This document shows, one piece after another, positions 1 to 9,122 of a stretch of DNA of 64,000 nt. The notes under the pieces were generated by a model. The model was given only the letters and a program-made list of their open reading frames with translations, made no database searches and was not told where the DNA came from. The number at the start of each line of letters is the position of its first letter. Position 1 is the stretch's first letter. A program made the position numbers and the translations under genes. Source of the stretch: Thermus scotoductus DSM 8553 (GTDB taxonomy: Bacteria > Deinococcota > Deinococci > Deinococcales > Thermaceae); the NCBI RefSeq assembly GCF_000381045.1, contig NZ_KB905729.1:1-64000 (forward strand), read 5' to 3'.

Positions 1-543
<543 letters not shown>

Positions 544-583
544 AGCATGATGCCCCTGCTCTCCCCTTTTTGAGGTCCTTTGG

Positions 584-607
584 GGGCGCCTTCGGGCGCC
601 CTTTTTT
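584..607 (+). terminator. Intrinsic terminator after 16S rRNA
   Basis: Stem GGGCGCC / GGCGCCC with a TTCG tetraloop (584-601), followed by six T residues. A textbook rho-independent terminator ending the rRNA transcript 45 bases after the mature 16S end. Confidence 0.93.
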
Positions 608-628
608 GTTGCCAGGAGGCGGAACAGC

Positions 629-1111
629 GTGCGGAGGAAGCGTCAGGTCCGGGTGGCCAGAAAGCGGGTGGTGTCCGCCGGGGGTGTGGTCCTTCGGGGA
701 AGGGTTCCCGAGGTATTGGTGGTGTCCCTGAAGGAAGGACGGGTGGTGACCCTTCCCAAGGGGCAGGTGGAGCCTGGGGAGCGTTACCCGGAGACGGCGG
801 TGCGGGAGGTGCGGGAGGAAACCGGGGTGGAGGCGGCGGTGGTTTCCCCCTTGGGCAAGGTGCGCTACTACTTCACCGTGCGGAACGGAGGAGAACCGGT
901 CACGGTGAGCAAGGAGGTGTACTACTTTCTCATGGCCTATCGCGGGGGCGAACCCAGGCCCCAGCCCACCGAGGTGGAGGAGGCCTTTTTCCTGCCTGCC
1001 TCGGAGGCCCTGGAGCGCCTTTCCTACCCCAACGAGCGGGAGATGCTCTTAAAGGCCCTGGCCCGCTGGCGTCCCTCCCGGCAGGATTCCTCCCCGGAGC
1101 CTGGGGCCTAG
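629..1111 (+). CDS. Nudix hydrolase (MutT-like)
   Basis: 160 aa, GTG start preceded by AGGAGG at 614-619. The Nudix box lies at about residues 43-66: a glycine and glutamate (GQVEPGE) followed by REVREETGV, so the metal-binding REXXEE core is intact. Members hydrolyse a nucleoside diphosphate linked to another group (oxidised dNTPs, diadenosine polyphosphates, NDP-sugars); the substrate cannot be told from the sequence. It follows the 16S terminator closely and converges on meaB: the two genes share the CTAG at 1108-1111 as overlapping stop codons. Cytoplasmic; no signal peptide seen. Confidence 0.88.
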   Translation: MRRKRQVRVARKRVVSAGGVVLRGRVPEVLVVSLKEGRVVTLPKGQVEPGERYPETAVREVREETGVEAAVVSPLGKVRYYFTVRNGGEPVTVSKEVYYFLMAYRGGEPRPQPTEVEEAFFLPASEALERLSYPNEREMLLKALARWRPSRQDSSPEPGA

Positions 1112-2040
1112 GGGTCCAGAAGGGCCAAGGCGGCTTCCTCCGGGGAAAGCTCCCCCCGGGCCACCCGGGCTACCAGGTCGCCTGCGCCTTGGGTCCGCTT
1201 CCGCCCCCACTCCTGGATGACGCTTTCCACCTCAAAACGGGCCCGTTCCAGGCGGTGGGCCTCGAGGAGCCCGTGGGCCACGAGGTGCTGGTAATGGGCC
1301 TCCAGCCCCTCAAAGAGAGCTTCCACCCCTTCCCCGGTGGCCGCCACCGTGGGGTAGATGGGAGGGTGCCATCCCCCGGGCCGGGGAGGGGCCAGCTCCA
1401 GGGCGCTTTTCAACTCCTGGATGATCCTCTCCCCGCCGGGTAGGTCAAACTTGTTCACGGCGAAGAGGTCGGCGATCTCCATGACCCCGGCCTTGAAGGC
1501 CTGCACCGCATCCCCCGCCGCTGGGGTGAGGACGAGAAGGGTGGTGTCCGCCACCCGGGCGATGTCCACCTCGCTTTGCCCCACCCCCACGGTTTCCACG
1601 AAGATGCGGTCAAAGCCGAAGGCCTCCAGAAGGGCCAAGGCGGCCACCGTGGCCCCCGCCAGGCCCCCCAGGGCTCCCCTCGAGGCCAGGGAGCGGATGT
1701 AGACCCCCGGGTCCTGGTGGTGGCGCATCATGCGGATCCGGTCTCCCAGGATGGCCCCTCCGGTGAAGGGGCTGGAGGGGTCCACCGCCAAGACCCCTAC
1801 CCGCTCCCCCCGCTTCCTGGCCTCCAGGATCAAGCGGTCGGTGAGGGTGCTCTTGCCGGCTCCCGGGCTTCCCGTGATGCCCACCACCTTGGCCCGGGCC
1901 TGTCCCCGCAGGCGCTTAAGGAGCTCCTGCCCCACAGGGTGTCCCGATTCCACCAGGGTGAGGGCCCGGGCCAGGGCCCGCACATCCCCTTGGCGAAAGC
2001 GGTGGAGAAGTTCTTCCGCTTGGCTTACCTGGGGCGTCAT
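1108..2040 (-). CDS. meaB: MeaB/ArgK-type GTPase, chaperone of methylmalonyl-CoA mutase
   Basis: 310 aa. The G domain shows Walker A GSPGAGKST at about residue 56, the family segment VDPSSPFTGGAILGDR, a switch region VETVGVGQSE and the NKFD base-specificity motif. In this SIMIBI-class family GTP hydrolysis gates loading and protection of adenosylcobalamin in methylmalonyl-CoA mutase. The mutase genes are not in the window. It is the last gene of a leftward run with ridA, a Ser/Thr kinase and a small DNA-binding protein. Length matches the family (about 310-330 aa). Confidence 0.93.
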   Translation of the reverse strand: MTPQVSQAEELLHRFRQGDVRALARALTLVESGHPVGQELLKRLRGQARAKVVGITGSPGAGKSTLTDRLILEARKRGERVGVLAVDPSSPFTGGAILGDRIRMMRHHQDPGVYIRSLASRGALGGLAGATVAALALLEAFGFDRIFVETVGVGQSEVDIARVADTTLLVLTPAAGDAVQAFKAGVMEIADLFAVNKFDLPGGERIIQELKSALELAPPRPGGWHPPIYPTVAATGEGVEALFEGLEAHYQHLVAHGLLEAHRLERARFEVESVIQEWGRKRTQGAGDLVARVARGELSPEEAALALLDP

Positions 2041-2072
2041 GCTGGTATTTTACGCTTTTTTACCTATCTGCC

Positions 2073-2447
2073 CTAATCCGCCAGGGCGATGCAGGCCACC
2101 TCCACCCGGACCCCTCTGGGCAAGGCCTTCACCGCCACCGTGGCCCGGGCCGGGTAGGGGGGCGAGAAATAGCGGGCGTAGACCTCGTTAAAAAGGGGAA
2201 AGTCCTCCATGTCCGAAAGGAAGCAGGTGGTTTGAACCACCCGGGAAAGGCTGGAGCCTGCGGCCTCCAGGATGGCCTGCAGGTTCTCCATGACCTGCTC
2301 CGTCTGGGCGCGGATATCCCCCTCCACCAGGGTGCCGTCGGGCTTCAGGGGAATCTGACCGGAAACGAAGACCAGCCCCCCGGCCCGCACCGCCTGGGAG
2401 TAGGGGCCGATGGCCTGGGGAGCTTTATCCGTGCTCACCGCTTCCAT
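2073..2447 (-). CDS. ridA: RidA family enamine/imine deaminase
   Basis: 124 aa, the usual RidA length. Diagnostic segments are AIGPYSQAV near the N-terminus, FVSGQIPL, and the C-terminal RGVRVEVACIA segment. The conserved arginine (ARATVAV) that binds the substrate carboxylate is present. RidA proteins hydrolyse reactive 2-aminoacrylate and other enamines and are trimeric and cytoplasmic. It lies between the kinase gene (4 bases away) and meaB, so the three are probably co-transcribed leftward. Confidence 0.93.
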   Translation of the reverse strand: MEAVSTDKAPQAIGPYSQAVRAGGLVFVSGQIPLKPDGTLVEGDIRAQTEQVMENLQAILEAAGSSLSRVVQTTCFLSDMEDFPLFNEVYARYFSPPYPARATVAVKALPRGVRVEVACIALAD

Positions 2448-2451
2448 GCCC

Positions 2452-4269
2452 CTATCCTACGCCAAAGCGGAAGAGCTTCCCCGCCAGGTTGGCCACCAGG
2501 ATCTCCTGGGCCAGGGGCAGAGGCGGTACCTGCACCGCCCCCAGACCCGTGGCTTCAAAGACCACCTGGCCCCTTTGGTCCACCGCCAGGAAGCGCCCCT
2601 CCTCCGTGGCCACGTACACATGCCCGGCAGCGTAGGAAAGGCCTGCCGTCACCTTGCCCACCTCGAGGCTCCACACCTCCTCCCCCGTGGCCTGGTCCAG
2701 GGCCCTCAAGACCCCGTCCCAGGCGGCCACATAGACCCGCTCCTCGTCCAGGGCCAGCCCGCCCCAGATCTCGCCCTCCACGGCGGTGTTCCAGAGGGTT
2801 TCCCGGCTCAAGGGATCAAAGGCGTAGATCTCCCCCTCCCAGGTGGGGATGAAGAGCACCCCCCGGTAGGCGGCCACGGGAGCGTGCACGGGGCTGGTTT
2901 TCACCTTGTAACGCAAGGCGCCCGTGTCCGGGTCCAGGGCGTAGAGGAACCCGTCCTCCGAGGCCAGGAAGAGGAGGCCCCGGTGGAAGGTGGGGCTGGC
3001 GGAGAGATGGCCTCCCGCCTGGAAACGGTAGAGGAGGCGGTCCCGCTCAAAGGCATAGAGGCTTCCGTCCCGGCTGGCCACGAAGACCCGCTCCCCCAAG
3101 ACCAGGGGAGCGGCGGTGATCTCTGCCCCCGTGTCGGCGCTCCACTCCAGGGCCTGGGCCTTGAAGCGGCGCACCCGGCCGTCCCAGGCGGCCACGTATA
3201 CCCCACCCCGCACCACCGGGGGAGCGGTGACCTCCTCGGGAAGGTTTTCCCGGCGTACCGTTCCCGAGAGGAGGTCCACCTCCACCAGGCCCCGCCCCGC
3301 CCCCAGGTAGACCCGGCCGTGGGCGTAGACCATCTCCCCGGGCCAGGCGGCCTCCCCTCCCAGGTCCACCTTCCCCTTCAGGGAAAGCCTGCGGGGGTCA
3401 GGGGCCAGGGGATAGTGGCCCGAGCGGCTGGACCCGGCCCGGGGGGTGGCAAGGCGAAGGGCCTGGAACTCCTGCAGGGGGCTCTTGAAGAGGCTGGGGT
3501 GGGAGGGTCTTTCCTCCGGGTGCTTGGCCAAAAGGGAGAGCACCGCCTCCGCCACCCCGGAAGGGATGGTGGGGTTCAAAGCCTGGGGAGGCTTAGGGGA
3601 CTCGTAGACGTGCTGGAAGAGGATGGCCTGATCGTTTTCCCCCTCGAAGGGGGGTTTGCCGGTAAGGGTGCGGTAGAGGACCGCCCCCAGGCTGTAGAGG
3701 TCAGCCCGGGGGGTAAGGGGCAGGCCCTTGGCCTGTTCCGGGGCCATGTAGGTGGGGGTGCCCAGGGTGTACCCGGTGCGGGTCAGGTGGCGGCTTTCCT
3801 GCAAGAGGTAGGCTAGACCAAAGTCCATGACCTTGGGATGCCCCTCCTTGGTGAGGAGGATGTTTTTAGGGGTGAGGTCCCGGTGGAGGATGCCCTGGGC
3901 GTGGAGGTGGGCCAGGGCTTCCATCACCTGGATGGCTGCCTCGAGGATTCTTTCCCCTTCCGGGCCCTCCTCAAAGGGGCCGAGGCGGTCAAAGGTACCC
4001 CCCTCCACCAGCTCCATCACGAAGTAGGGGTGCCCCTCCACCTCCCCCAGGTCGAGCACCTGGACGATGCCCGGATGGAAGAGACGGGAAAGAGCCCGCA
4101 CCTCCAGGAGAAACCGCTCCCTCTCGGGGGGAAGGGCCCGGGGGTGGAGGAGCTTCACCGCCACCTTGCGGCCCAGGCGCTCGTCCACCGCCCGCCACAC
4201 CTCGGCCATGCCTCCAGAACCCAAGGAGGCCTCGAGGCGGTACCGCCCGCCCAGGACCATGCCCGTCAT
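2452..4269 (-). CDS. Serine/threonine protein kinase with C-terminal PQQ-type beta-propeller
   Basis: 605 aa. Residues about 1-265 form a Hanks-type kinase: glycine loop LGSGGMAEVW, VAVKLL lysine, HRDLTPKNILL catalytic loop, DFGLA, and YMAPEQ. Residues about 300-605 contain repeated units around the pattern YALDPDTGAL / AFDPLSRETLW, typical of PQQ-like or WD-like propeller blades. I see no transmembrane helix between the halves, so it is probably soluble; the propeller may bind a partner or ligand. Its start follows the stop of the ribbon-helix-helix gene by one base, suggesting translational coupling. Substrate unknown. Confidence 0.9.
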   Translation of the reverse strand: MTGMVLGGRYRLEASLGSGGMAEVWRAVDERLGRKVAVKLLHPRALPPERERFLLEVRALSRLFHPGIVQVLDLGEVEGHPYFVMELVEGGTFDRLGPFEEGPEGERILEAAIQVMEALAHLHAQGILHRDLTPKNILLTKEGHPKVMDFGLAYLLQESRHLTRTGYTLGTPTYMAPEQAKGLPLTPRADLYSLGAVLYRTLTGKPPFEGENDQAILFQHVYESPKPPQALNPTIPSGVAEAVLSLLAKHPEERPSHPSLFKSPLQEFQALRLATPRAGSSRSGHYPLAPDPRRLSLKGKVDLGGEAAWPGEMVYAHGRVYLGAGRGLVEVDLLSGTVRRENLPEEVTAPPVVRGGVYVAAWDGRVRRFKAQALEWSADTGAEITAAPLVLGERVFVASRDGSLYAFERDRLLYRFQAGGHLSASPTFHRGLLFLASEDGFLYALDPDTGALRYKVKTSPVHAPVAAYRGVLFIPTWEGEIYAFDPLSRETLWNTAVEGEIWGGLALDEERVYVAAWDGVLRALDQATGEEVWSLEVGKVTAGLSYAAGHVYVATEEGRFLAVDQRGQVVFEATGLGAVQVPPLPLAQEILVANLAGKLFRFGVG

Positions 4270-4270
4270 T

Positions 4271-4483
4271 TTATTCCTCGGGCTCCAGCTGCTTCAGGAG
4301 TTCGGCCAGCTCCTCCTTGTTGCCCTCCAGCTCCTGCACGATCTTGGCGATGGCCAGGCGCACCACCTCCGACTTGGAAACCAGCCTTTCGGGGCTGGAA
4401 AGGGCGTAGGCCGCCCGGGTGAGGAGGGCGTCCTGTTCCTCGGAGATGACCACCTGCAGCCGCTTCTTCTCCTTCTTGGGCAT
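4271..4483 (-). CDS. Small ribbon-helix-helix-like DNA-binding protein
   Basis: 70 aa from the ATG at 4483 (MPKKEKKRLQVVISEEQ). The N-terminal short strand (LQVVIS) followed by two helices (EEQDALLTRAAYAL and VSKSEVVRLAIAKIV) resembles the MetJ/Arc/CopG fold; the C-terminus is acidic and coiled. A longer reading upstream is open but would overlap the murA promoter region. First gene of the leftward operon with the kinase, so it may be an autoregulator. Family assignment is moderate because the motif is short. Confidence 0.7.
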   Translation of the reverse strand: MPKKEKKRLQVVISEEQDALLTRAAYALSSPERLVSKSEVVRLAIAKIVQELEGNKEELAELLKQLEPEE

Positions 4484-4521
4484 ACCTTCCCTTGGGAGAG
4501 TGTAGCAAAGAACGCATGCTC

Positions 4522-4550
4522 TTGACAATGTGGATGGCCCCTTTTATTCT
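4522..4550 (+). promoter_or_regulatory. Sigma-A promoter of murA
   Basis: TTGACA at 4522-4527, 17-base spacer, TATTCT at 4545-4550. Expected transcription start near 4557, which rules out the upstream in-frame ATG at 4492 and supports a start at 4570-4573. Confidence 0.85.
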
Positions 4551-4572
4551 CACTTTGAGTAAGGTGTGTATG

Positions 4573-5865
4573 ATGCTCAAGGACTCGCGGCGGGGCAGCA
4601 GGATCTTGCGGATTGAGGGAGGCCAGCCCCTTTCCGGCGAGTTGCGCATTTATCCGGCTAAAAACGCCGCCTTGCCCATCCTGGCGGCAAGCCTTCTCAC
4701 CCCCGAGCCCATCACCCTCGTGGAGGTGCCCAGGCTGAGGGACGTGGAGGTGATGCTGGAGCTTCTTTCCCACCTGGGCACCCGTTACCAGTGGGAAGGA
4801 CGCACCCTCCACCTGCACACCCCGGAGATCCGGAACACCCACGCCCCCTATGAGCTGGTGGGGCAGATGCGAGCCAGCTTCATCGTCTGGGGGGCCCTTC
4901 TTGCCCGGGTGGGGGAGGGGCGGATCTCCCTGCCGGGGGGGTGCGCCTTTGGGGCCAGGCCCGTGGACCAGCACGTGAAGGCCTTGCGGGCCCTGGGGGC
5001 CGAGGTGGTGGAGGAGGAGAACACCTTCTACGCCCGAAGGACCCGTCCCCTGGCGGGGAGGGTGGTCTTCGACCTGCCCACGGTGGGCGGAACCGAGCAG
5101 GCCATGCTGGCGGTGGCCCTTGGGGGCGAGGCCACCGTGGTGCAGGCGGCCATGGAACCGGAGGTGGAGGACCTGGGCCATTTCTTGCGGATGCTGGGGG
5201 TGGAGGTCCACGGCCTGGGTAGCCCCATCCTGCACATCCGGGGTGCCAGGCAGCTTGGTGGGGGTACTTACCGCATCATCCCCGATCGCATAGAGGCCGG
5301 CACCTACCTCCTGGCGGCGGCGGCCACCCGGGGGTCCATCACCCTAAGGGAGGTGCGCCCCGACCACCTGGATGCCCTTTTGGATAAGCTTCAGCAGTCC
5401 GGGCACCGGGTGGAGGTGGGGAAGGACTGGGTGCGGTTCTGGGCCGTACCGGATCCCAAGCCCTTCTTCGTGGAGGCCCGGGAGTACCCCGGCTTCCCCA
5501 CGGATCTTCAGCCCATCGTTACCGCCTATCTGGCCACGGTTCCCGGGCAGAGCGCCATCACCGACCGGGTTTACCCGGACCGCTTCACCCATGTGGGGGA
5601 GCTGGCCCGGATGGGGGCGGAGCTCTACCTCCGGGACCGGACCCTCTTGATTAACGGCAAGCGGCTGCGCGGGGCCCAGGTGAAGGCCCTGGATATTCGC
5701 GCCGGGGGCGGGCTGGTGGTGGCCGCCCTGAGCGCCGAGGGGGTTTCCGAGATCGAAGGGGTCTACTTTCTGGAACGGGGGTATGAGCACCTGGAGGAGC
5801 GCCTGAAGGCCTTAGGGGCCAGGGTGGGTTTGGAGGAGACCCCCTTGGCCCTGGCGGCGGACTGA
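4573..5865 (+). CDS. murA: UDP-N-acetylglucosamine 1-carboxyvinyltransferase
   Basis: 430 aa. First committed step of peptidoglycan synthesis: transfer of enolpyruvate from PEP to UDP-GlcNAc, in the cytoplasm. Visible are the KNAALPILAASLL segment with the catalytic lysine, RASFIVWGALLAR, and LPGGCAFGARPVDQH, which keeps the fosfomycin-target cysteine. Length agrees with MurA (about 420-430). Two adjacent ATGs (4570, 4573) are possible starts; both lie just downstream of a strong promoter whose start point is about 4557. Monocistronic: a palindromic terminator-like hairpin follows. Confidence 0.95.
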   Translation: MLKDSRRGSRILRIEGGQPLSGELRIYPAKNAALPILAASLLTPEPITLVEVPRLRDVEVMLELLSHLGTRYQWEGRTLHLHTPEIRNTHAPYELVGQMRASFIVWGALLARVGEGRISLPGGCAFGARPVDQHVKALRALGAEVVEEENTFYARRTRPLAGRVVFDLPTVGGTEQAMLAVALGGEATVVQAAMEPEVEDLGHFLRMLGVEVHGLGSPILHIRGARQLGGGTYRIIPDRIEAGTYLLAAAATRGSITLREVRPDHLDALLDKLQQSGHRVEVGKDWVRFWAVPDPKPFFVEAREYPGFPTDLQPIVTAYLATVPGQSAITDRVYPDRFTHVGELARMGAELYLRDRTLLINGKRLRGAQVKALDIRAGGGLVVAALSAEGVSEIEGVYFLERGYEHLEERLKALGARVGLEETPLALAAD

Positions 5866-5866
5866 T

Positions 5867-5904
5867 ACCACCCCATGCGGGCTTGGGCCCGCACGGGGTA
5901 GTAT
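5867..5904. terminator. Hairpin between convergent genes
   Basis: Long imperfect stem, TACCACCCCATGCGGGC paired with GCCCGCACGGGGTAGTA around a TTGG loop. It sits between convergent murA and the leftward gene at 5922-6368. No T tract follows, so it may act as a weak bidirectional terminator or an mRNA end stabiliser. Confidence 0.6.
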
Positions 5905-5921
5905 GAAGCCCCCTGGCGCGC

Positions 5922-6368
5922 TTAGACGTAGAGGCGTAGGGCTTCGGGGAAACGGAACAGGAGGCGGTCCCGTACCTGCTCGGGGTGGTAGGCCTTTTCC
6001 ACGTAGCCCGCGGCCCGGAGGGCCTCCAGCACCTCTTTGGCCACCTGACGGTCCCCCTCCAGGCGGAGGGCGAGGAAGGCCAGGGCCTCTTCCTCCTCAT
6101 CCCCCTCCCCCACGAACTCGGGGTATTCCTGGTCCAGGGCCCGCATGAGGGCCTTGAGGTCCACGGGGCGGCGGGTGAAGGCCCAGCGGGGCCTTTCGCC
6201 CGGAAGGAAGTGGGCGTAACCCTGGGCCTCGAGGGCCCGGGCCAGTTCCAGGGCCTCCGGCTGGGGTATCCCCCGCCTTAACAAGAGGGTCACCAAAGCC
6301 TCCCGCTCCCCCGGCAGGCCCTGGGGATAGGCCTCTTGTAGGCTGGCGGCCAGCTTCTGTAAGTCCAT
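5922..6368 (-). CDS. Hypothetical protein, helical
   Basis: 148 aa from the ATG at 6368 (MDLQKLAASLQEAYPQG). Not recognised. Predicted mostly helical, with two similar-looking segments around LALRL/LVTLLL and a basic RPRWAFTRRPVDLKALM stretch that could resemble a winged-helix arrangement. An acidic run GEGDEEEEA lies near residue 95. No signal peptide or membrane segment. It is divergent from prfB and convergent with murA. A slightly longer reading from 6386 is open. Confidence 0.6.
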   Translation of the reverse strand: MDLQKLAASLQEAYPQGLPGEREALVTLLLRRGIPQPEALELARALEAQGYAHFLPGERPRWAFTRRPVDLKALMRALDQEYPEFVGEGDEEEEALAFLALRLEGDRQVAKEVLEALRAAGYVEKAYHPEQVRDRLLFRFPEALRLYV

Positions 6369-6412
6369 AGCATAACTATCATACATCCTTAGCCTATTAG
6401 ACGCAAGGGTGC

Positions 6413-6441
6413 TTGTATCGGGCTTCGCCTTTCCCTATACT
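6413..6441 (+). promoter_or_regulatory. Sigma-A promoter of prfB, near-leaderless
   Basis: TTGTAT at 6413-6418, 17-base spacer, TATACT at 6436-6441. The expected start point is about 6448, only a few bases before the prfB ATG at 6452, so the mRNA would be leaderless or nearly so. Confidence 0.8.
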
Positions 6442-6451
6442 GGGATGCGGT

Positions 6452-7550
6452 ATGGACCTGGAACTCTTGCGCGAACGCCTGGATAGCCTCCGGGGGTATC
6501 TTTGACATCCCCGGAAAGGAAGCCCGTTTAAAGGAGCTGGAGAAACGCCTGGAAGACCCGGCCCTCTGGCAGAACCCGGAGGAGGCTAGGCGGATAAGCC
6601 AGGAGGCTGCCCGCCTGCGGCGCACGGTGGATACCTTCCGCTCCCTGGAGAGCGACCTCGAGGGCCTCCTGGAGCTGTGGCAGGAGTTTCCCGCAGAGGA
6701 GCGGGAGGCCCTTAGGCCTGAGCTTCTGGAGGCGGCCAAGAAGCTGGAAAGCCTTTACCACGAGACGCTTCTTTCCTTCCCCCATGCGGAGAAGAACGCC
6801 ATCCTCACCATCCAGCCCGGGGCTGGGGGCACAGAGGCCTGCGACTGGGCGGAGATGCTTTTGCGGATGTACACCCGTTTCGCCGAGCGCCAGGGGTTCC
6901 AGGTGGAGGTGGTGGACGTGACCCCCGGGGCGGAGGCGGGCATCGACTACGCCCAGATCATCGTCCGGGGGGAGAACGCCTATGGCCTCCTCGCCCCCGA
7001 GGCGGGGGTTCACCGCCTGGTCCGTCCCTCCCCCTTTGACGCCTCGGGGCGCCGCCACACCTCCTTTGCCGGGGTGGAGGTGATGCCCGAGGTGGACGAC
7101 ACCGTGGAGGTGGTCATCCGGCCCGAGGACCTGCGCATCGACGTGTTCCGCTCCCAGGGGCACGGGGGCCAGGGGGTGAACACCACCGATAGCGCCGTGC
7201 GCATCGTGCACCTGCCCACGGGGATCACCGTCACCTGCCAGACCACCCGGAGCCAGATCAAGAACAAGGAGCTGGCCATGAAGGTTCTCCGCTCCCGGCT
7301 TTACGAGCTGGAGTGGAAGAAGAAGCAGGAGGAACTCAGGAAGCTCCGGGGCGAGGTGCGGCCCATCGAGTGGGGAAGCCAGATCCGTAGCTACGTCCTG
7401 GACAAGCAGTACGTGAAGGACCACCGCACGGGCCTCATGCGCTTTGACCCCCAGAACGTCCTGGACGGGGACCTCCTGGACTTCATCTGGGCGGGGTTGG
7501 AGTGGAAGGCGGGCCGCCGCCAAGGGGTAGAGGAGGTGGAAGCCGAGTAG
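6452..7550 (+). CDS. prfB: Peptide chain release factor 2, with programmed +1 frameshift
   Basis: RF2 recognises UGA/UAA and triggers peptide release. Translation begins at ATG 6452 and reads MDLELLRERLDSLRGYL before an in-frame TGA at 6503-6505. The sequence CGGGGGTATCTTTGAC at 6491-6506 is the classical RF2 shift site: internal Shine-Dalgarno GGGGG, slippery CTT, TGA, C. After a +1 shift, reading continues at GAC 6504 to 7550, giving 365 aa, the normal RF2 length. The recognition motif SPF (PSPFDASG) and the catalytic GGQ (HGGQGVNTTDSA) are present. Low RF2 lets ribosomes shift, giving autoregulation. Annotating only the downstream frame would lose the N-terminus. Confidence 0.96.
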
Positions 7551-7551
7551 C

Positions 7552-8214
7552 TTAGTAAACGTCCTCCGGGGCCTTGTACACCTCCCCGGTGAGCCAGTAG
7601 ATGACCCTTTCGGCGATGTTCTCCAGGTGGTCCCCAAGCCGTTCGTAGCTCCGGGCCACCCGCATGAGGGTGAGGGCCTTGGTGAGGGTGCGGGGATCTT
7701 CCAGCATGTAGGTGATGAGCTCCCGGGTCACCTCCTCGTAGAGGCCGTCCACCTGGTCGTCCATCTCCACCACCTTGCGGGCAAGCCCGGGGTCCCGCTC
7801 GGCCACCGCCTTGCCCAGGGTGTCCATCATCTCCAGAAGCCTCTTGCCCATCTCGGGGAGGGTGACGTAGCGCTTAAGGGGGGGTTCCTGCGCCAAAAGG
7901 AGGGCGTCCTCGGCCACGTGCATGGCGTAATCTCCGGCCCGTTCCAGGTCGGTGAGGGCCTTGATGATGGTGAAGATGAGCCGAAGGTCCGAGGCCACGG
8001 GCTGGTGCCGGGCGATGACGGCTACGGCCTGGTTCTCGATCTTAAGCTCCAGGGCATCCACCTCCTGGTCCTTGGCGATGACCTCTTCGGCCTTGGCCCG
8101 GTTCCCCTCCACCAGGGCCTCCGTGGCCTTTTGGGTCATCTCCCGAACCAGGGAGAGCATCCTCAGGGTTTCCCCCACCAGTTCGTTTAGGGCTTTGTCC
8201 AGTACCTCGCGCAT
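7552..8214 (-). CDS. phoU: Phosphate signalling regulator PhoU
   Basis: 220 aa, two tandem three-helix bundles. Characteristic segments are KDQEVDALELKIE, QPVASDLRLIFTIIKALTDLERAGDYA in the first half and the equivalent RVARSYERLGDHLENIAERVIY in the second; the E/D-rich metal sites (DLERAGD, RLGDH) are intact. PhoU damps PhoR signalling and links to the Pst phosphate transporter. It lies downstream of the response regulator and histidine kinase genes, forming a PhoB-PhoR-PhoU type set. Its stop codon is two bases from that of prfB, with no visible terminator between. Confidence 0.93.
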   Translation of the reverse strand: MREVLDKALNELVGETLRMLSLVREMTQKATEALVEGNRAKAEEVIAKDQEVDALELKIENQAVAVIARHQPVASDLRLIFTIIKALTDLERAGDYAMHVAEDALLLAQEPPLKRYVTLPEMGKRLLEMMDTLGKAVAERDPGLARKVVEMDDQVDGLYEEVTRELITYMLEDPRTLTKALTLMRVARSYERLGDHLENIAERVIYWLTGEVYKAPEDVY

Positions 8215-8228
8215 CTCGCCTCCTTGCC

Positions 8229-9122
8229 TCAGTTTAGAGGAAGAGCCACGCCAAAAACGTTCTCGGCCCCGTCCCTCAGGGCGTAGGCCTCCCCACCCAG
8301 GCCCTGGGCGATCCGGCGTACCAGGTAGAGGCCCAAGCCCTGCCCGGCTCCTCCCTGGAACCCCCGGTGGCGGGGCAGGAAGAGGAGTTCGTAATCCGGA
8401 AGTTCCGGCCCTTGGTCCCGCACCTCCAGCAAAAGGCGCCCCCCCTCTTCCCGGGAGAGGAGGCGGATGGGATCTTGGCCGTACTTGAGGGCGTTGTCCA
8501 GAAGGTTAAGGAGGATCTGGAAGAGGGCCTCGGGGTCGGTGTGGGCGGTGTGGGGCAGGTGGACCTCCACCCGCCTTTCCCGGATTTTCTCCCTAAGAAG
8601 CCTCTCCAGGCGAGGCCAGAGCTCCTCCAGGGGGAAGGTGCGCTTGGGGCCCGGTTGGATGAGGGAGAGGTCCCGCACCAAGCGGGATAGGCGGGCCACC
8701 TCCCCCTTGAGGAGGTCCAGCACCTCCTTCTCCTGGAGGGTCCTGGGGGTGAGGGCCTCGAGGAGGGGCCCCATCCCCGCCAGGGGGGTGCGAAGCTCGT
8801 GGGCCAGGGCCTGGGTGGCTTCCTCCAGGGCCTCCAGGCGCCGGCTTAGCTCCGTTTCGTCCAGAAGGTAGAGTCTGCCAGGAAGGGCCCTCACCCTAAG
8901 GGTACGGCTTCGCACCTCCAGGGTGCGCTCGCCCCCGTGGAGGGCCAGGGCCTCGAGGCGGTGGTCCCGGAGGGCGAGGAGTAGGGGGCGGCCCACCACC
9001 TTTTCCCGGCTCACCTCCAAAAGCTCCTCTGCCTTGGGGTTCAGGTAGAGGACCTGCCCGTCCCGGTGAAGGACCAGGCCCTCCAGGGCTTTCTCCCAGG
9101 CCTCGGCCAGAAGTTCGTTCAC
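8229..9122 (-). CDS. Sensor histidine kinase, PhoR-like, soluble
   Basis: 297 aa. N-terminal PAS-like segment (about residues 5-60, HRDGQVLYLNPKAEELL), then the H box LAHELRTPLAGM with H108, N box LLDNALKYG, and G2 box GQGLGLYLVRRIAQGLGG. No membrane helix is visible, unlike classical PhoR, so input is probably cytoplasmic through PAS or via PhoU. The start overlaps the response regulator stop by four bases (ATGA type coupling). The neighbouring phoU points to phosphate sensing. Confidence 0.9.
   Translation of the reverse strand: MNELLAEAWEKALEGLVLHRDGQVLYLNPKAEELLEVSREKVVGRPLLLALRDHRLEALALHGGERTLEVRSRTLRVRALPGRLYLLDETELSRRLEALEEATQALAHELRTPLAGMGPLLEALTPRTLQEKEVLDLLKGEVARLSRLVRDLSLIQPGPKRTFPLEELWPRLERLLREKIRERRVEVHLPHTAHTDPEALFQILLNLLDNALKYGQDPIRLLSREEGGRLLLEVRDQGPELPDYELLFLPRHRGFQGGAGQGLGLYLVRRIAQGLGGEAYALRDGAENVFGVALPLN

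Noticed and set aside
1358-2191. Long open readings on the plus strand over meaB
   Set aside because: They are antisense shadows of a clear MeaB coding sequence in high-GC DNA; no Shine-Dalgarno or motif.
2410-3816. 468-codon plus-strand reading across the kinase gene
   Set aside because: Antisense of the Ser/Thr kinase; composition is Gly/Pro/His-rich as typical for a shadow.
4492-4569. Upstream extension of murA to the ATG at 4492
   Set aside because: It overlaps the -35/-10 promoter at 4522-4550, and the predicted start point near 4557 excludes it.
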